Numbered from the stretch's first letter, positions 51,318-61,015 are shown. The stretch: DNA of 64,000 nucleotides from Acanthosepion pharaonis (GCA_903632075.3 CAHIKZ030005496.1:1937001-2001000); one strand, 5' to 3'. Notes: generated by a model not told the origin, from the letters alone. Program-made: numbers and translations.

Positions 51318-51425
51318 TATGAATACCACAAATGGGGCACAAGACCAAAAAAGGGCATGGGAAAGGTTGGTCATCAATATGTCTTACCTTAAACTTAGCT
51401 CGCCACAATCACTGACCCAAACAAA
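51318..51425 (+). repeat. dispersed repeat, partner at 45185-45300
   Basis: ACAAATGGGGCACAAGACC, CTTAAACTTAGCTCGCCAC and ACTGACCCAAACAAAC match the earlier copy in order and spacing, with small indels. Confidence 0.65.
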
Positions 51426-51611
51426 CTATACAATAACCTTGCACGAAAATACCAGATTCTTATTTATTATTCTTACTACAATCACCATAATACCTCAGGG
51501 TCTCTATGAATTCTGAACTAATCCCTACTTGTTCAATTTGTCTGTGTGGTGGTGGAGAATAGAATAACTACATTTAAGAATGAAAATCCTAATGAATATT
51601 TACAATATGCA

Positions 51612-51948
51612 TAATACTATTGTTGTGGATTCCGGAATGAAATCCGGTCTCAAATGAATGACAAACGCAGGAATGAAATATAACAAATAAATGTATTGAC
51701 GTAATAATACAATTGGTAATACGGTTAGTAGATCCAGAAACGCGGTTAGTAGCAATAATAATATATATACAGTCTGGGAAATTCAGTATTGAAGTAGGAC
51801 TTCCTTCTGAGTCTACGTGCTCGCAACTGTGACTCCTACAAAGCGGATACCTCACACTCTCACTGTATCACTGTATCAGTGTATCTCTGTTACTGTTACT
51901 CTCTGACTTCCGACTTCAGGGTATTCACCGGCAGCAGTACAAGTACAC
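51612..51948 (-). mobile_element. candidate solo LTR fragment
   Basis: On the minus strand the segment can be read from TGTACTTGTACTGCTGCCGG to a CATTCCGGAATCCACAACA end, so it starts TGT and ends ACA as many LTRs do. It contains TATATATA (around 51761) and AATACATTTATTTG-type A/T signals. I see no target-site duplication and no internal retrotransposon sequence, so this is only a candidate. The 88-codon minus-strand frame inside it has no recognisable domain. Confidence 0.2.
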
Positions 51949-52019
51949 ACTGGGCGAGTCCACTTGTATCAAAAAGGGGTGGACTCCTTAACAAATATAC
52001 AGTTAAATTCCAAGACAAG

Positions 52020-52100
52020 ACAATTTGGTATCAACTGGGAAAAAAATTCAGTTTTTGTCGACGTGTTTCGTCTTCCGACTTTTTCAAGTATAAAGTGTAA
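52020..52100 (-). ncRNA. degenerate hammerhead-like motif, minus strand
   Basis: The reverse complement reads CTTGAAAAAGTCGGAAGACG, AAACACGTCGACAAAAACTG. GTC and GAC can pair around a GGAA loop directly before GAAAC, the layout of hammerhead stem II and the GAAA core strand. The expected CTGATGA strand is replaced by CTTGAAAA, so cleavage is unlikely. Hammerheads of this compact kind are known in Penelope-like retroelements; linking this to one is inference. Confidence 0.3.
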
Positions 52101-52245
52101 AGGTCCTCAGTAGGAAGGAAATTTACATTAACCAGAAAGTGTCTTACGCAGAAGCGTCTCTCTTGTTTTAAATTTGGATTTTGTAATGTAACTATAACAA
52201 CGAAAACATTCGATTTCATTTTTGCCTTGAAACAGTCAGAAAAAA
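52095..52245 (+). repeat. dispersed repeat, copy without MITE (empty site)
   Basis: AAGGAAATTTACATTAACCA, GAAAGTGTCTTACGCAGAAG, TTTGGATTTTGTAATGTAAC and TATAACAACGAAAACATTCG are repeated at 52368-52660, where a MITE interrupts the sequence after GTAACTA. This copy preserves the uninterrupted form. Confidence 0.85.
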
Positions 52246-52446
52246 ACTAAACTAAAAAACGTTTTTTTTCTAGTTCTCATCTTAAAACAGCTTCTCTTGA
52301 CCACAGAATTGATATGGAAATTTAACTATATTGTCGACATGCAAAGAAAAAAAAAACTCTTAGGATAAAGGAAATTTACATTAACCAGAAAGAGGCTTGC
52401 GCAGAAGCATCTCTCTTTTGTAAATTTGGATTTTGTAATGTAACTA

Positions 52447-52548
52447 TTAGGTTGGTGCCAAAATAATGACGTAGGAATGTCGTTTTTTGACGTGAAAAAA
52501 TACGTCAAAAAACGACATTATTACGTCATTATTTTTGCACCAACCTAA
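52447..52548. mobile_element. palindromic mariner-type MITE, 102 bp
   Basis: Two 47-bp inverted arms (about 44 matching positions) start TTAGGTTGGTGC and end GCACCAACCTAA, flanked by TA on both sides. The terminal TTAGGTTGGTGCAAAA closely resembles the ends of cecropia-group mariners and the human MADE1/Hsmar1 family. There is no coding capacity. Its insertion point is confirmed by the uninterrupted repeat copy at 52190-52200. Confidence 0.9.
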
Positions 52549-52572
52549 TATATTATCTTGCCGTATTGTTTA

Positions 52573-52619
52573 ACGTCAAAAAACGACATTATTACGTCAT
52601 TATTTTTGCACCAACCTAA
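52573..52619. mobile_element. second MITE right arm, identical to 52502-52548
   Basis: A 47-bp exact repeat of the MITE right arm lies 24 bp after the complete element. The TA duplication that matches the empty site brackets both together (52445-52446 and 52620-52621), so the complete MITE, spacer and extra arm behave as a single 173-bp insertion. Confidence 0.85.
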
Positions 52620-52654
52620 TATAACAACAAAAACATTTCGATTTCAGTTTTGCA

Positions 52655-52690
52655 TTGAAACAGTCGGAAGACGAAACGCGTCGGCAAAAG
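52655..52690 (+). ncRNA. degenerate hammerhead-like motif, plus strand
   Basis: Reads CATTGAAACAGTCGGAAGAC, GAAACGCGTCGGC. GTC/GAC pair around GGAA, followed by GAAAC and GCGTCGGC. The CTGATGA strand is replaced by TTGAAACA. It matches the minus-strand copy at 52020-52100, so the pair forms an inverted repeat about 600 bp apart. Confidence 0.35.
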
Positions 52691-52739
52691 CTAAGTTTTT
52701 TCCAGGTGTCATCTTATAACAATAATACTATATATGTAA

Positions 52740-53100
52740 GAAACTAAACTAAATGTTGTTGATAATAAAACCTCCATACAATCTTTAATAGTGCCATAAA
52801 TATCTGTTAACTGGACGAAATTAATGCGGTTCTTGGGTGAATTGAAAGCCAATCATTCGACCAAACACACACCCCCACATAACTACACACTCATTTAGAC
52901 ATGACAACAATTGCAAAAGAACCCACTCGAAATACGAAAAATGTCCCACATAAACCAGTGAAATGACATTTCTGGTCACATGTAGGGCTAAAAAATAAAT
53001 ATCTTTTAAAAACAAAACCAACAGATATATACAGATTTAAACGAACAATTTTTGTCAGCTTCTAGCATTTTTACACGAGGACCAGTAAATTTAAATAGTT
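52740..53100. other. gene-free interval
   Basis: A 66-codon minus-strand frame (52821-53021) shows no motif I know. Nothing else recognisable. Confidence 0.4.
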
Positions 53101-55780
53101 CATTTTCCGTAAATAAATTATTTGTAAGTAAATATTCCTATACATGATAATCTAAGAGTTGAAATAGCATTTAACTCTCAGGATTTGCTGCCAGTGTTTC
53201 AAAATCTTTGAGTTATTGTCAGATATTAAAATACATGTGCTGTTCTGATGAGAGTTGAAAACTTGTTTTTCATTTAAACAGAGGTTCTAGCAATATCTAG
53301 AAACCAGGCACACATAAATAGTTTGTATGTAAAAACATAATTTTAAAATAGATATATGTTAGATATGCAATTTCTATTCATAAAATAGTTTGTATGTAAA
53401 AATATTTGATGCTTTAAAATAGAAATAATAACCTCATTTTTTCCTTCAAAGGCAGGTTCATCTAGAATACCATTAAGTAGCTTCATAAAAAGGTTCTGAT
53501 CATTTTCCTCACCTCATTTAAGGGGACCAGTATATTTAAGTAGTTCACATAAATAGTTTGTATGGTATTCATGATGCTTTAAAATAGAAATAATTTTCCT
53601 CATCATTTAATGCCATTCCTTGTAAATATTTATATTCCATGATAAAATTTAAAAGTTTCTATTCATGAGAAATAATATTTTTCTCGCCTCATTTAATGCC
53701 ATTCCTTCAAAGGAAGGTTCTAGCAATATCTAGAAAGGGACCAGTATACTTAAGTAGATCCTATCACATAAATAGTCTGTATGTAAAAGTTTCTATTCAT
53801 GATGCTTTAAAATAGAAATAATATTTTCCTCACCTCATTTAATGCCATTCCTTCAAAGGCAGGTTCTAGCAATATCTAGAAGGGGACCAGTATACTTAAG
53901 TAGATCATATCACATAAATAGTTTGTATGTAAAAGTTTCTATTCATGATGCTTTAAAATAGAAATAATATTTTCCTCACCTCATTTAATGCCATTCCTTC
54001 AAAGGCAGGTTCTAGCAATATCTAGAAGGGGATCAGTATACTTAAGTAGATCCTATCACATAAATAGTTTGTATGTAAAAGTTTCTATTCATGATGCTTT
54101 TAAAATAGAAATAATATTTTCCTCACCTCATTTAATGCCATTCCTTCAAAGGTTCTAGCAATATCTAGAAGGGGGTTCTAGTAATATCTAAAAGTTTGGG
54201 TTTCTATTCATGATGCTTTAAAAAGAAATAAGATTTTCCTCATCACATTCCTTCAAAAGGTTAGTATCTAGAAGGGGACCAGTATACTTAAGTAGATCCT
54301 ATCACATAAATAATGTAAAAGTTTCTATTCATGATGCTTTAAAATAGAAATAATATTTTCCTCACCTCATTTAATGCCATTCCTTCAAAGGCAGGTTCTA
54401 GCAATATCTAGAAGGGGACCAGTATACTTAAGTAGATCCTATCACATAAATAGTTTGTATGTAAAAGTTTCTATTCATGATGCTTTAAAATAGAAATAAT
54501 ATTTTCCTCACCTCATTTAATGCCATTCCTTCAAAGGCAGGTTCTAGCAATATCTAGTAAAGTAGATCCTATCACATAAATAGTTTGTATGTAAAAGTTT
54601 CTATTCATGATGCTTTAAAATAGAAATAATATTTTCCTCACCTCATTTAATGCCATTCCTTCAAAGGCAGGTTCTATAATATCTAGAAGGGACCAGTATA
54701 CTTAAGTAGATCCTATCACATAAATAGTTTGTATGTAAAAGTTTCTATTCATGATGCTTTAAAATAGAAATAATAGGTTCTTTTCCTATCACCTATTCAT
54801 TTAATGCCATTCATTCCTTCAAAGGCAGGTTCTAGCAATATCTAGAAGGGGACCAGTATACTTAAGTAGATCCTATCACATAAATAGTTTGTATGTAAAA
54901 GTTTCTATTCATGATGCTTTTAAAATAGAAATAATATTTTTCACCCATTTAATGCCATTCCTTCAAAGGCAGGTTCTAGCAATATTAGAAGGGGACCAGT
55001 ATATGCCATTCCTTCATAAATAGTTTGTATGTAAAAGTTTCTATTCATGATGCTTTAAAATAGAAATAATATTTTCCTCACCTCATTTAATGCCATTCCT
55101 TCAAAGGCAGGTTCTAGCAATATCTAGAAGGGACCAGTAGATCCTATCACTTAAGTAGATCCTATCACATAAATAGTTTGTATGTAAAAGTTTCTATTCA
55201 TGATGCTTTAAAATAGAAATAATATTTTCCTCACCTCATTTAATGCCATTCCTTCAAAGGCAGGTTCTAGCAATATCTAGAAGGGGACCAGTATACTTAA
55301 GTAGATCCTATCACATAAATAGTTTGTATGTAAAAGTTTCTATTCATGATGCTTTAAAATAGAAATAATATTTTCCTCACCTCATTTAATGCCATTCCTT
55401 CAAAGGCAGGTTCTAGCAATATCTAGAAGGGGACCAGTATACTTAAGTAGATCCTATCACATAAATAGTTTGTATGTAAAAGTTTCTATTCATGATGCTT
55501 TAAAATAGAAATAATATTTTCCTCACCTCATTTAATGCCATTCTTTCAAAGGCAGGTTCTAGCAATATCTAGAAGGGGACCAGTATACTTAAGTAGATCC
55601 TATCACATAAATAGTGTATGTAAATATTTCTATTCATGAAAGCAGAAATAATATTTACCTTACAGCATCTAATGCAATTGCTTCACAGTCTTTGCGTTAT
55701 TTTCTGGTATGAAAATGCAACTGCTTGTCTAATGAGTGTTGAAAACGTGCAGAGATATACTCAGCTGAATGAAACGTTAA
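53100..55780 (+). repeat. 146-bp satellite array (about 15 copies)
   Basis: The period is 145-146 bp (TCTAGA at 53875, 54021, 55277, 55422 and 55568). The unit contains CTAGCAATATCTAGAAGGGG, ACCAGTATACTTAAGTAGAT, TTTGTATGTAAAAGTTTCTA and CACCTCATTTAATGCCATTC. Truncated units occur near 54170-54300, 54555 and 54990-55020. Both edges carry an extra segment absent from interior units (CTTTGAGTTATTGTCAGATA near 53209 and CTTTGCGTTATTTTCTGGTA near 55690, then GAGxGTTGAAAAC). Edge units are therefore longer and probably ancestral. Confidence 0.93.
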
Positions 55781-55869
55781 TATAGACCCAATTTCTGCGC
55801 TATATAATCTATTTATTTTGATCAATTTACTACTTTTTTAGCTTATTTATTTACTTCTCTTGCTGATAG

Positions 55870-56067
55870 ATTTTTTTATTTACTCCTGTGGCATTGGAGA
55901 CTTCTGGGTTTATTGACCCTCGTTCGATGGCGTTCCTTCAGAGGATTGGCGCGATTGCGTCTCGATTAAGGGACGAGCCACGCGAAACGGAATGGCTCTT
56001 GCAGCGTGTCTCACTTGCGATGGTTCGAGGTAATGCTTTCTCCATCATTGCGGCTGGAAGAGGATAG
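55870..56067 (+). pseudogene. C-terminal fragment of a retroelement-like protein
   Basis: A 65-codon open frame ends in TAG at 56065. It reads PVALETSGFIDPRSMAFLQR, IGAIASRLRDEPRETEWLLQ, RVSLAMVRGNAFSIIAAGRG. It is GC-richer than its surroundings. The pattern of a Gly-Pro/Glu stretch, then PRETxxLLQRxSxAxxRGNA, resembles an ending I associate with reverse-transcriptase polyproteins of retroelements, but I cannot name the family with certainty. AATAAA follows near 56135. No upstream catalytic part is present because AT-rich DNA and the 146-bp satellite precede it. It could also be a host exon remnant. Confidence 0.4.
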
Positions 56068-56132
56068 AAAAAAATGTTTATAGTTACGTTGTTCTGGAAT
56101 TGTCATCAGTGGTCAACTGTACTTGTTTTGTT

Positions 56133-56140
56133 TCAATAAA
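56133..56140 (+). promoter_or_regulatory. possible polyadenylation signal
   Basis: AATAAA lies about 70 bp after the stop of the retroelement-like fragment. Such hexamers are common in AT-rich DNA. Confidence 0.25.
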
Positions 56141-56263
56141 TTTTATTATCTATTTACTTCTTTTTTATTTCCTTTTATTTTGTGTGACGTCATCTACAAA
56201 CAAAGGACAACGCCCCAAATGCATATACTTTTATATCGTTTTCACTCACGTAACAAGGACGTG

Positions 56264-56345
56264 AAGGTATCAAGGTTTCAATTCAAAATCACAAAATATT
56301 ATTGCCAGACTGCCTGTGTAATGCATGTTGAAAACCGATTTGACC
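56264..56345 (+). repeat. diverged stray unit of the 146-bp satellite edge segment
   Basis: ATTATTGCCAGACTGCCTGT and AATGCATGTTGAAAACC resemble the GTTATTxTCxGxTxT...GTGTTGAAAAC segment found at both edges of the 146-bp array. Confidence 0.35.
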
Positions 56346-56427
56346 AGAACGGAAAGAAAAACCCGGATGTGAAGTGTCCAGTAATAAACATAGTGAAATG
56401 TAAATAGAAAATAAAAACAAAATGAAA

Positions 56428-56500
56428 ATCACCTCTTCGTTTAGCTTATTGTCTGATAATCGACGACCCGAGTTCAAATTCCACCGTTTCCTCTTACTTT
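56428..56500 (+). mobile_element. tRNA-like SINE head remnant
   Basis: TTTAGCTTATTGTCTGATAA followed by CGAGTTCAAATTCC has A-box-like and B-box-like segments at roughly tRNA spacing, and a T-run follows (56501-56509). No full cloverleaf is evident. It is probably a decayed SINE head and not a tRNA gene. Confidence 0.3.
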
Positions 56501-56783
56501 AATTTTTTTTTCTATAGTGCTCTTTATAAAGGCATGTTCCTATCTCTCATATGCCAGGGGTTACACAAACAACACAAACCTATCAAAATAAATATAGACC
56601 CAAATAGAAAACACTATAAAAAACAAAAAGTGCCCTGCATCTACCCGAGAACCGACATTTTTTGTCACATGTAGGCCTAAAAATACGTATGTTAAAATAT
56701 ATCGATCCAGATTCATTTTTCCTCTAAATTATGACCTTCCACTTTCCATTTTAAATTTTTTATGTTATTTTTTATTCTCTGTG

Positions 56784-56787
<4 letters not shown>

Positions 56788-56842
<55 letters not shown>
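56788..56842. repeat. (TA)n microsatellite, left part split by a Helitron
   Basis: A TA run that stops at the Helitron 5' end and resumes at its 3' end (57610). Open frames through it are Ile-Tyr repeats. Confidence 0.95.
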
Positions 56843-56847
<5 letters not shown>

Positions 56848-57608
56848 ATCTATAAAGGGCAAGATGCGTATGTGTGTGTGTAACGAATGCCCGGCCGCAA
56901 TTTTAGACGGATTTGCACCAAAATTTACATGCACATGCTCCAAGTTAGCGGTAACGCCAAGACCAACTTTGCATTTCTCAACTCCCATCGATAGTAGAAA
57001 TAATCGATTTTTTCATGCTTCTACGGCAGTTTTCATGTAGTTTGCGGCCATTTTGTACTGGCCAAAGTGAGAGCCAATAGCTGGCTGCCACGAATTGGCA
57101 GAAAGATTCTATTGGCCAGCGTGAGAGCCAACAGCTGACTGACACGAATGTTAACTAGCATACAAAAAATCGATAGCGGCATTCGTCACAAGTGGGGAAA
57201 AATTTAAATCTGTATGGCACTTTACTCCAATTGGCTCATTAGCTTGATTAAACTCAACGTTGATTCTGATTCCGCAGAACTGGGTTGGGTGTGAAAAAGT
57301 ATTTGTTGTTAACATTCTTTTTTCATTCGGTTTTTCCACTTACGAGTCCTTTTTTTTAAGCTGATCGTTTTGTGTTAATTTTGTTTAGTTCTTTTTTCGT
57401 AACAGATTTAATGTTTAGTATAGAGCTTAGAAAAAATTCACAGTGTGAGATAGGCAAGAACTAAGGCATGTAGCAACATCAGCACGGCAAAAGGCACTCC
57501 TTTTAAAGGCAAGGAAGGGCAAAAATATTTTAAGTCAAGTGATTGCAATTGCTGTATGAGTCGTACGATTTTTGAATCAAGCACGGGCAACGCCGGCCCA
57601 TGATGCTA

Positions 57609-57609
<1 letters not shown>
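56843..57609 (+). mobile_element. non-autonomous Helitron inside (TA)n, about 0.77 kb
   Basis: The 5' end is TCTCTATCTATAAAGGGCAA and the 3' end is ACGGGCAACGCCGGCCC, then ATGATG and CTAG. Host A precedes (56842) and host T follows (57610). The 5' region (TATAAA, GCAAGAT, GTGTGTGTGTAACG) parallels the Helitron at 48498. It contains a partial internal duplication (GCCAAAGTGAGAGCCAATAG and GGCCAGCGTGAGAGCCAACA). There is no coding capacity. The paralogous region at 60540-60860 lacks this insertion. Confidence 0.85.
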
Positions 57610-57680
<71 letters not shown>

Positions 57681-57862
57681 TATATATGATATAATATATA
57701 TATCATATATATATTATATTATATATATATTCTATTAGGCATATATATATTCTATTATATATATTCTATTAGGCATATATATATTATATCATATATATTA
57801 TATTATATATATATATATATACAATATATATATATTATATATATATATTATGCATATATTAA

Positions 57863-57915
<53 letters not shown>
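57610..57915. repeat. complex (TA)n and (TAA)n tract
   Basis: TA repeats with palindromic interruptions (TCTATTAGGCATATATAT twice near 57731 and 57765) end in a run of about eight ATA/TAA trinucleotides. Confidence 0.95.
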
Positions 57916-57916
<1 letters not shown>

Positions 57917-58095
57917 ATATATGTATATATTAAAATCCCAGTTATCTCCCTTAATTTTTTAACATAAACGATCCCAGCTTTTAAATGATTTTTTTCATAT
58001 AGTTTTAGTTCAGTCTATTTTAATAATTTTTTTAATAAATATCATTAATTTCTGTTTATTGTTAACTTAAAGCAATATACATATCCTCGTTTATG

Positions 58096-58108
<13 letters not shown>
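57905..58108 (+). repeat. dispersed duplication, partner at 60665-60858
   Basis: CATAAACGATCCCAGCTTTT, ATTTTTTTCATATAGTTTTA, AAATATCATTAATTTCTGTT and ATATACATATCCTCGTTTAT occur in the same order about 2.75 kb downstream with few differences. Confidence 0.9.

Positions 58109-58155
<47 letters not shown>
58100..58155. repeat. (TA)n microsatellite
   Basis: A TA run directly after the duplicated segment (CGTTTATGCGATATATA). Confidence 0.95.
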
Positions 58156-58159
<4 letters not shown>

Positions 58160-58256
58160 AAAAATACCTTCTAGTTACATTCAACATATATTCTTTAAAT
58201 AAAAAGCCATAATCAGTGTATAATTATGTAACGGTCAACCTCTACCCAGTACCTGA

Positions 58257-58295
58257 AGATTGCGTTGTGTATGAAACTCGAAGTTGTGCCTCTCG
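58257..58295 (+). ncRNA. weak hammerhead-like motif
   Basis: CCTGAAGATTGCGTTGTGTA followed by TGAAACTCG keeps a CTGA.GA...GAAAC order, but the intervening bases pair poorly. Listed because similar motifs recur beside (TA)n tracts in this part of the window. Confidence 0.15.
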
Positions 58296-58349
58296 TGATA
58301 GTTATATAAAGTATGCTATAATTATGGGTTAAGGTTTTAAGGTATGCTA

Positions 58350-58483
58350 TATTTATGGGTTCAACTGCTCAATATCAGAGATACAGCGTATGTAAATATA
58401 AAAGGGAACATTAATTTCAACGGTCAACGTTTGATCATTGGGCTTGGTATGAAACAGTCTGTCGCCTTTGAGTGTTGATTTCA

Positions 58484-58530
<47 letters not shown>
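58350..58530 (+). repeat. dispersed repeat ending in (TA)n, partner at 61070-61250
   Basis: TCAATATCAGAGATACAGCG, GTAAATATAAAAGGGAACAT, ATGAAACAGTCTGTCGCCT, GTTGATTTCA and TTTTATATATAT recur in order at 61082-61235. The second copy has a large palindrome in the middle. Confidence 0.8.
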
Positions 58531-58534
<4 letters not shown>

Positions 58535-58914
58535 TAGATAACTAGACTCGTTTCGGAAAACTCTCGAATTTTTGATTTGCTAGTAATCAAATCAATCTCG
58601 AGGGAAAAAAAGGTTTTAAAAAAAGAAAGAGCTACAAACATGAACTTCTGTCGACAAAAAATCGCACAGATGCAGGTTTGAAGCCCAAAGAAAAACCCCG
58701 ATACGAGTAAACAACTAACAAAAGACCTCAATACAACCGTAAAGCAGACCTAGATACACCTAGTGAGCCCGCGTTCCATATTAGTCGATTTAAAACAGTG
58801 CTCGGTAGGATAACCTAGAGCTTTATACATATAAATATAGATGACTAGACTCGTTTCCCTGACGATCCGTTTAGGTGAAACCTAGGTATGTTTGTCTGGC
58901 TCACTATGTGTATA
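58531..58914. other. gene-free interval with short repeated motif
   Basis: ACTAGACTCGTTTC appears at 58541 and 58843. CCTGACGATCCGTTTAGGTG followed by AAACCTAGG (58858-58886) has a loose hammerhead-like order. No gene seen. Confidence 0.4.
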
Positions 58915-58950
58915 TATATTGATGCATGTTTTGTTAAATAATATAGACAA
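58915..58950 (+). repeat. inverted duplicate, partner at 59417-59452
   Basis: TTGATGCATGTTTTGTTAAA and TAATATAGACAAA are the near reverse complement of TTGTCTATATTATTTAATGA and AACATGCATCAATG downstream. The spacer is about 470 bp. Confidence 0.75.
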
Positions 58951-59469
58951 ATTTTGTGTATTTATTTTAAGTAAATTCCTTTCATATTGTCTGATAAGCT
59001 TGATAACATTATCATTATCAGAAAATCACCATATTGATACATATTTTTTAATCCTATCTAAGCTTTCCGCTTACATAAGTCATTATCAAAGGTGACAATT
59101 ACATTACATTATATAAAACAATACACGGACAAAACAATAATGATAGTCTGTTTTGCGGCATGAAAGATTTCAAAGCAACGAAAAACTCGTGTATATGAGA
59201 CGCGGAAGCGAAAATCGCCTCGCAGCTCGTGACATCAAACATGACCACGTGAGCGTGGAAAGGAAAAGTATTAAGTATGGGAAGCCGTTGGTATAAACCA
59301 ATGGCGTCTGTTATCAATTATAGGCATTTAAGAATATTTGTGGAGATTCCATAGTTTATATTGTCCAGGTTTTAGGTTTCAACTGTTTTAGGCATAAAGC
59401 TTAAGAATGTTTAGTTGTCTATATTATTTAATGAAACATGCATCAATGAAAAAATGCTGCCTAAAATAC

Positions 59470-59536
<67 letters not shown>
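59470..59536. repeat. (TA)n microsatellite
   Basis: A pure TA run next to the inverted duplicate. Confidence 0.95.
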
Positions 59537-59539
<3 letters not shown>

Positions 59540-59639
59540 TGAAAATAAGCATAAAACCAATAGTTTAAAAAATGAATTTTCTCGTTCGTACAAAATTTTC
59601 CCGCAGTTAAAAACTTTATTTAATCAACTTTTTAGAAAT

Positions 59640-60020
59640 CTGTGAAATCCCCAGTCACGTTATTTATCAAAGAACGTGCCTCAAGCATCAACAACGTTCA
59701 GACGTTTAGTTTAATCCAATTACGTTCAATGAATGCACTCTCAATGAGGTTATATACTTTAAATGTCTTTTGGGTCTTAACTTCATTCCAGATCTTTTGC
59801 GGTTTATCAACCCATTGCGGGATATTTAAATCCAGAAAATACTTTTAGAGTGTATAGAAATTTTTTTTTTTATGTGTTACTTCACTGTGTAGTGCGAGAC
59901 AATTTTTCTCTCTAGAATCTATCTTACATGTTTATAAGTATACTAAACATTCTGCAATGCTTAGAATATTGAGGCCATCATGTGATCCGATAATCCTGCT
60001 ATTTGCCTAGAGCTCCTTGA
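59640..60020. other. gene-free interval
   Basis: A 68-codon plus-strand frame (59642-59848) has no recognised domain. A T-run lies at about 59862-59871. Nothing else supported. Confidence 0.4.
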
Positions 60021-60029
60021 TAATCTCTG

Positions 60030-60540
60030 TGTGCGCGCGTGTGTGTGTGTGTGTGTGTGTACGTATGTATGAATTTAGGCAGTAAATGTTCTTTATGGAA
60101 AGAAGGATTATTCGTAATTTGGAAAAGTTGATCATTTTCTGATTATCTTATGGGGAGAGTATGGGGAATTAAAATAGGTGCAAAATAAAAGGAGCCAATG
60201 AGCATACATTCCTTATTTAAGAAAATTTGAGGTACGAAAGTAAAACAAGCCTAAACTAATCTATTTTCGGCGGGGCTGCCAATGATTAATACTGGTTTCC
60301 CAATATCCTGAATCCTAAATGGCATCAAAATGCCACCCTAAGTCGGCTCCTTTCACTCGACAGATGCGCGCAAGACTCACCTATCGTTTGCCAAATTCTG
60401 ATGGAGGGTGTCATCGCCTTTCTCTTTTGATCGTGACTTTAATCTGATTCTTAAAGGACAAGATCAGTTGGAAAGTGGTAACCTTTCGCCTCCAAAGAAT
60501 TCCTTTTGTCGCGTCGTCCATATCTCACATAACATTTACA
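60030..60540 (+). repeat. dispersed repeat block, copy 1
   Basis: A (GT)n run is followed by TAGGCAGTAAATGTTCTTTA and AAAGTTGATCATTTTC, later CTGATGGAGGGTGTCATCGC and TTCTTAAAGGACAAGATCAG. The first half recurs at 61251-61345 and the second half at 61555-61760. Confidence 0.85.
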
Positions 60541-60593
60541 TTTTAAATTTTTTATGTTAATTTTTTATGCTCTCTAGATCCACACACACACAA

Positions 60594-60646
<53 letters not shown>

Positions 60647-60860
60647 AAATACAATATATATATTATAATAATAATAAATATATATAAATCTCAGTTATAT
60701 CCCATAATTTTTAACATAAACAATCCCAGCTTTAAATGATTTTTTTCATATAGTTTTAATTCCGTCTATTTTAATAATTTTTTTTAATAAATATCATTAA
60801 TTTCTGTTTATTGTTAACTTAAGATAATATACATATCGTCGTTTATGCGACATATATGTA
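60540..60860 (+). repeat. paralogue of 56740-58108 without the Helitron
   Basis: TTTTAAATTTTTTATGTTAA and TTTTTATGCTCTCTAG match 56750-56785, then (CA)n and (TA)n, then the CATAAACAATCCCAGCTTTA segment matching 57960-58108. At the place of the 767-bp Helitron this copy has only dinucleotide repeats. Confidence 0.8.
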
Positions 60861-60879
60861 TATAGATAACGTCATCCCC

Positions 60880-61015
60880 AGACAGACTGTTTCGCAGCTC
60901 ATCAGTGTGGCTAGACATCCGGTTGCCTCTAGCTAGGCTCGAAACCCAACTGAATTGGTGTCAGTCGGAGGTTCTACCACTAAGCCGACAGGGATGAAGG
61001 TGAATTTTAGCCTAC
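60880..61015 (-). mobile_element. tRNA-like (Gly-like) retroposon head with hammerhead-like core
   Basis: The reverse complement of about 60928-60995 reads GTCGGCTTAGTGGTAGAACC, then TCCGACTGACACCAATTCAG, TTGGGTTTCGAGCC, with TTAGTGGTAGAA as in the D-arm of tRNA-Gly and GGTTTCGAGCC as a B-box. The 3' acceptor half is wrong for a functional tRNA. The sequence then runs into CACTGATGAGCTGCGAAACA (60886-60905), which has exact CTGATGA and GAAAC core strands but only a GCTGC connector. It is probably a SINE or tRNA-derived retroposon fragment. Confidence 0.4.

Larger units (their letters stand above)
52368..52720 (+). repeat. dispersed repeat, copy with MITE insertion
   Basis: The second copy of the 52095 repeat is split by the palindromic insertion at 52447-52619. 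It extends further right and includes the hammerhead-like motif at 52655-52690. Confidence 0.85.
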
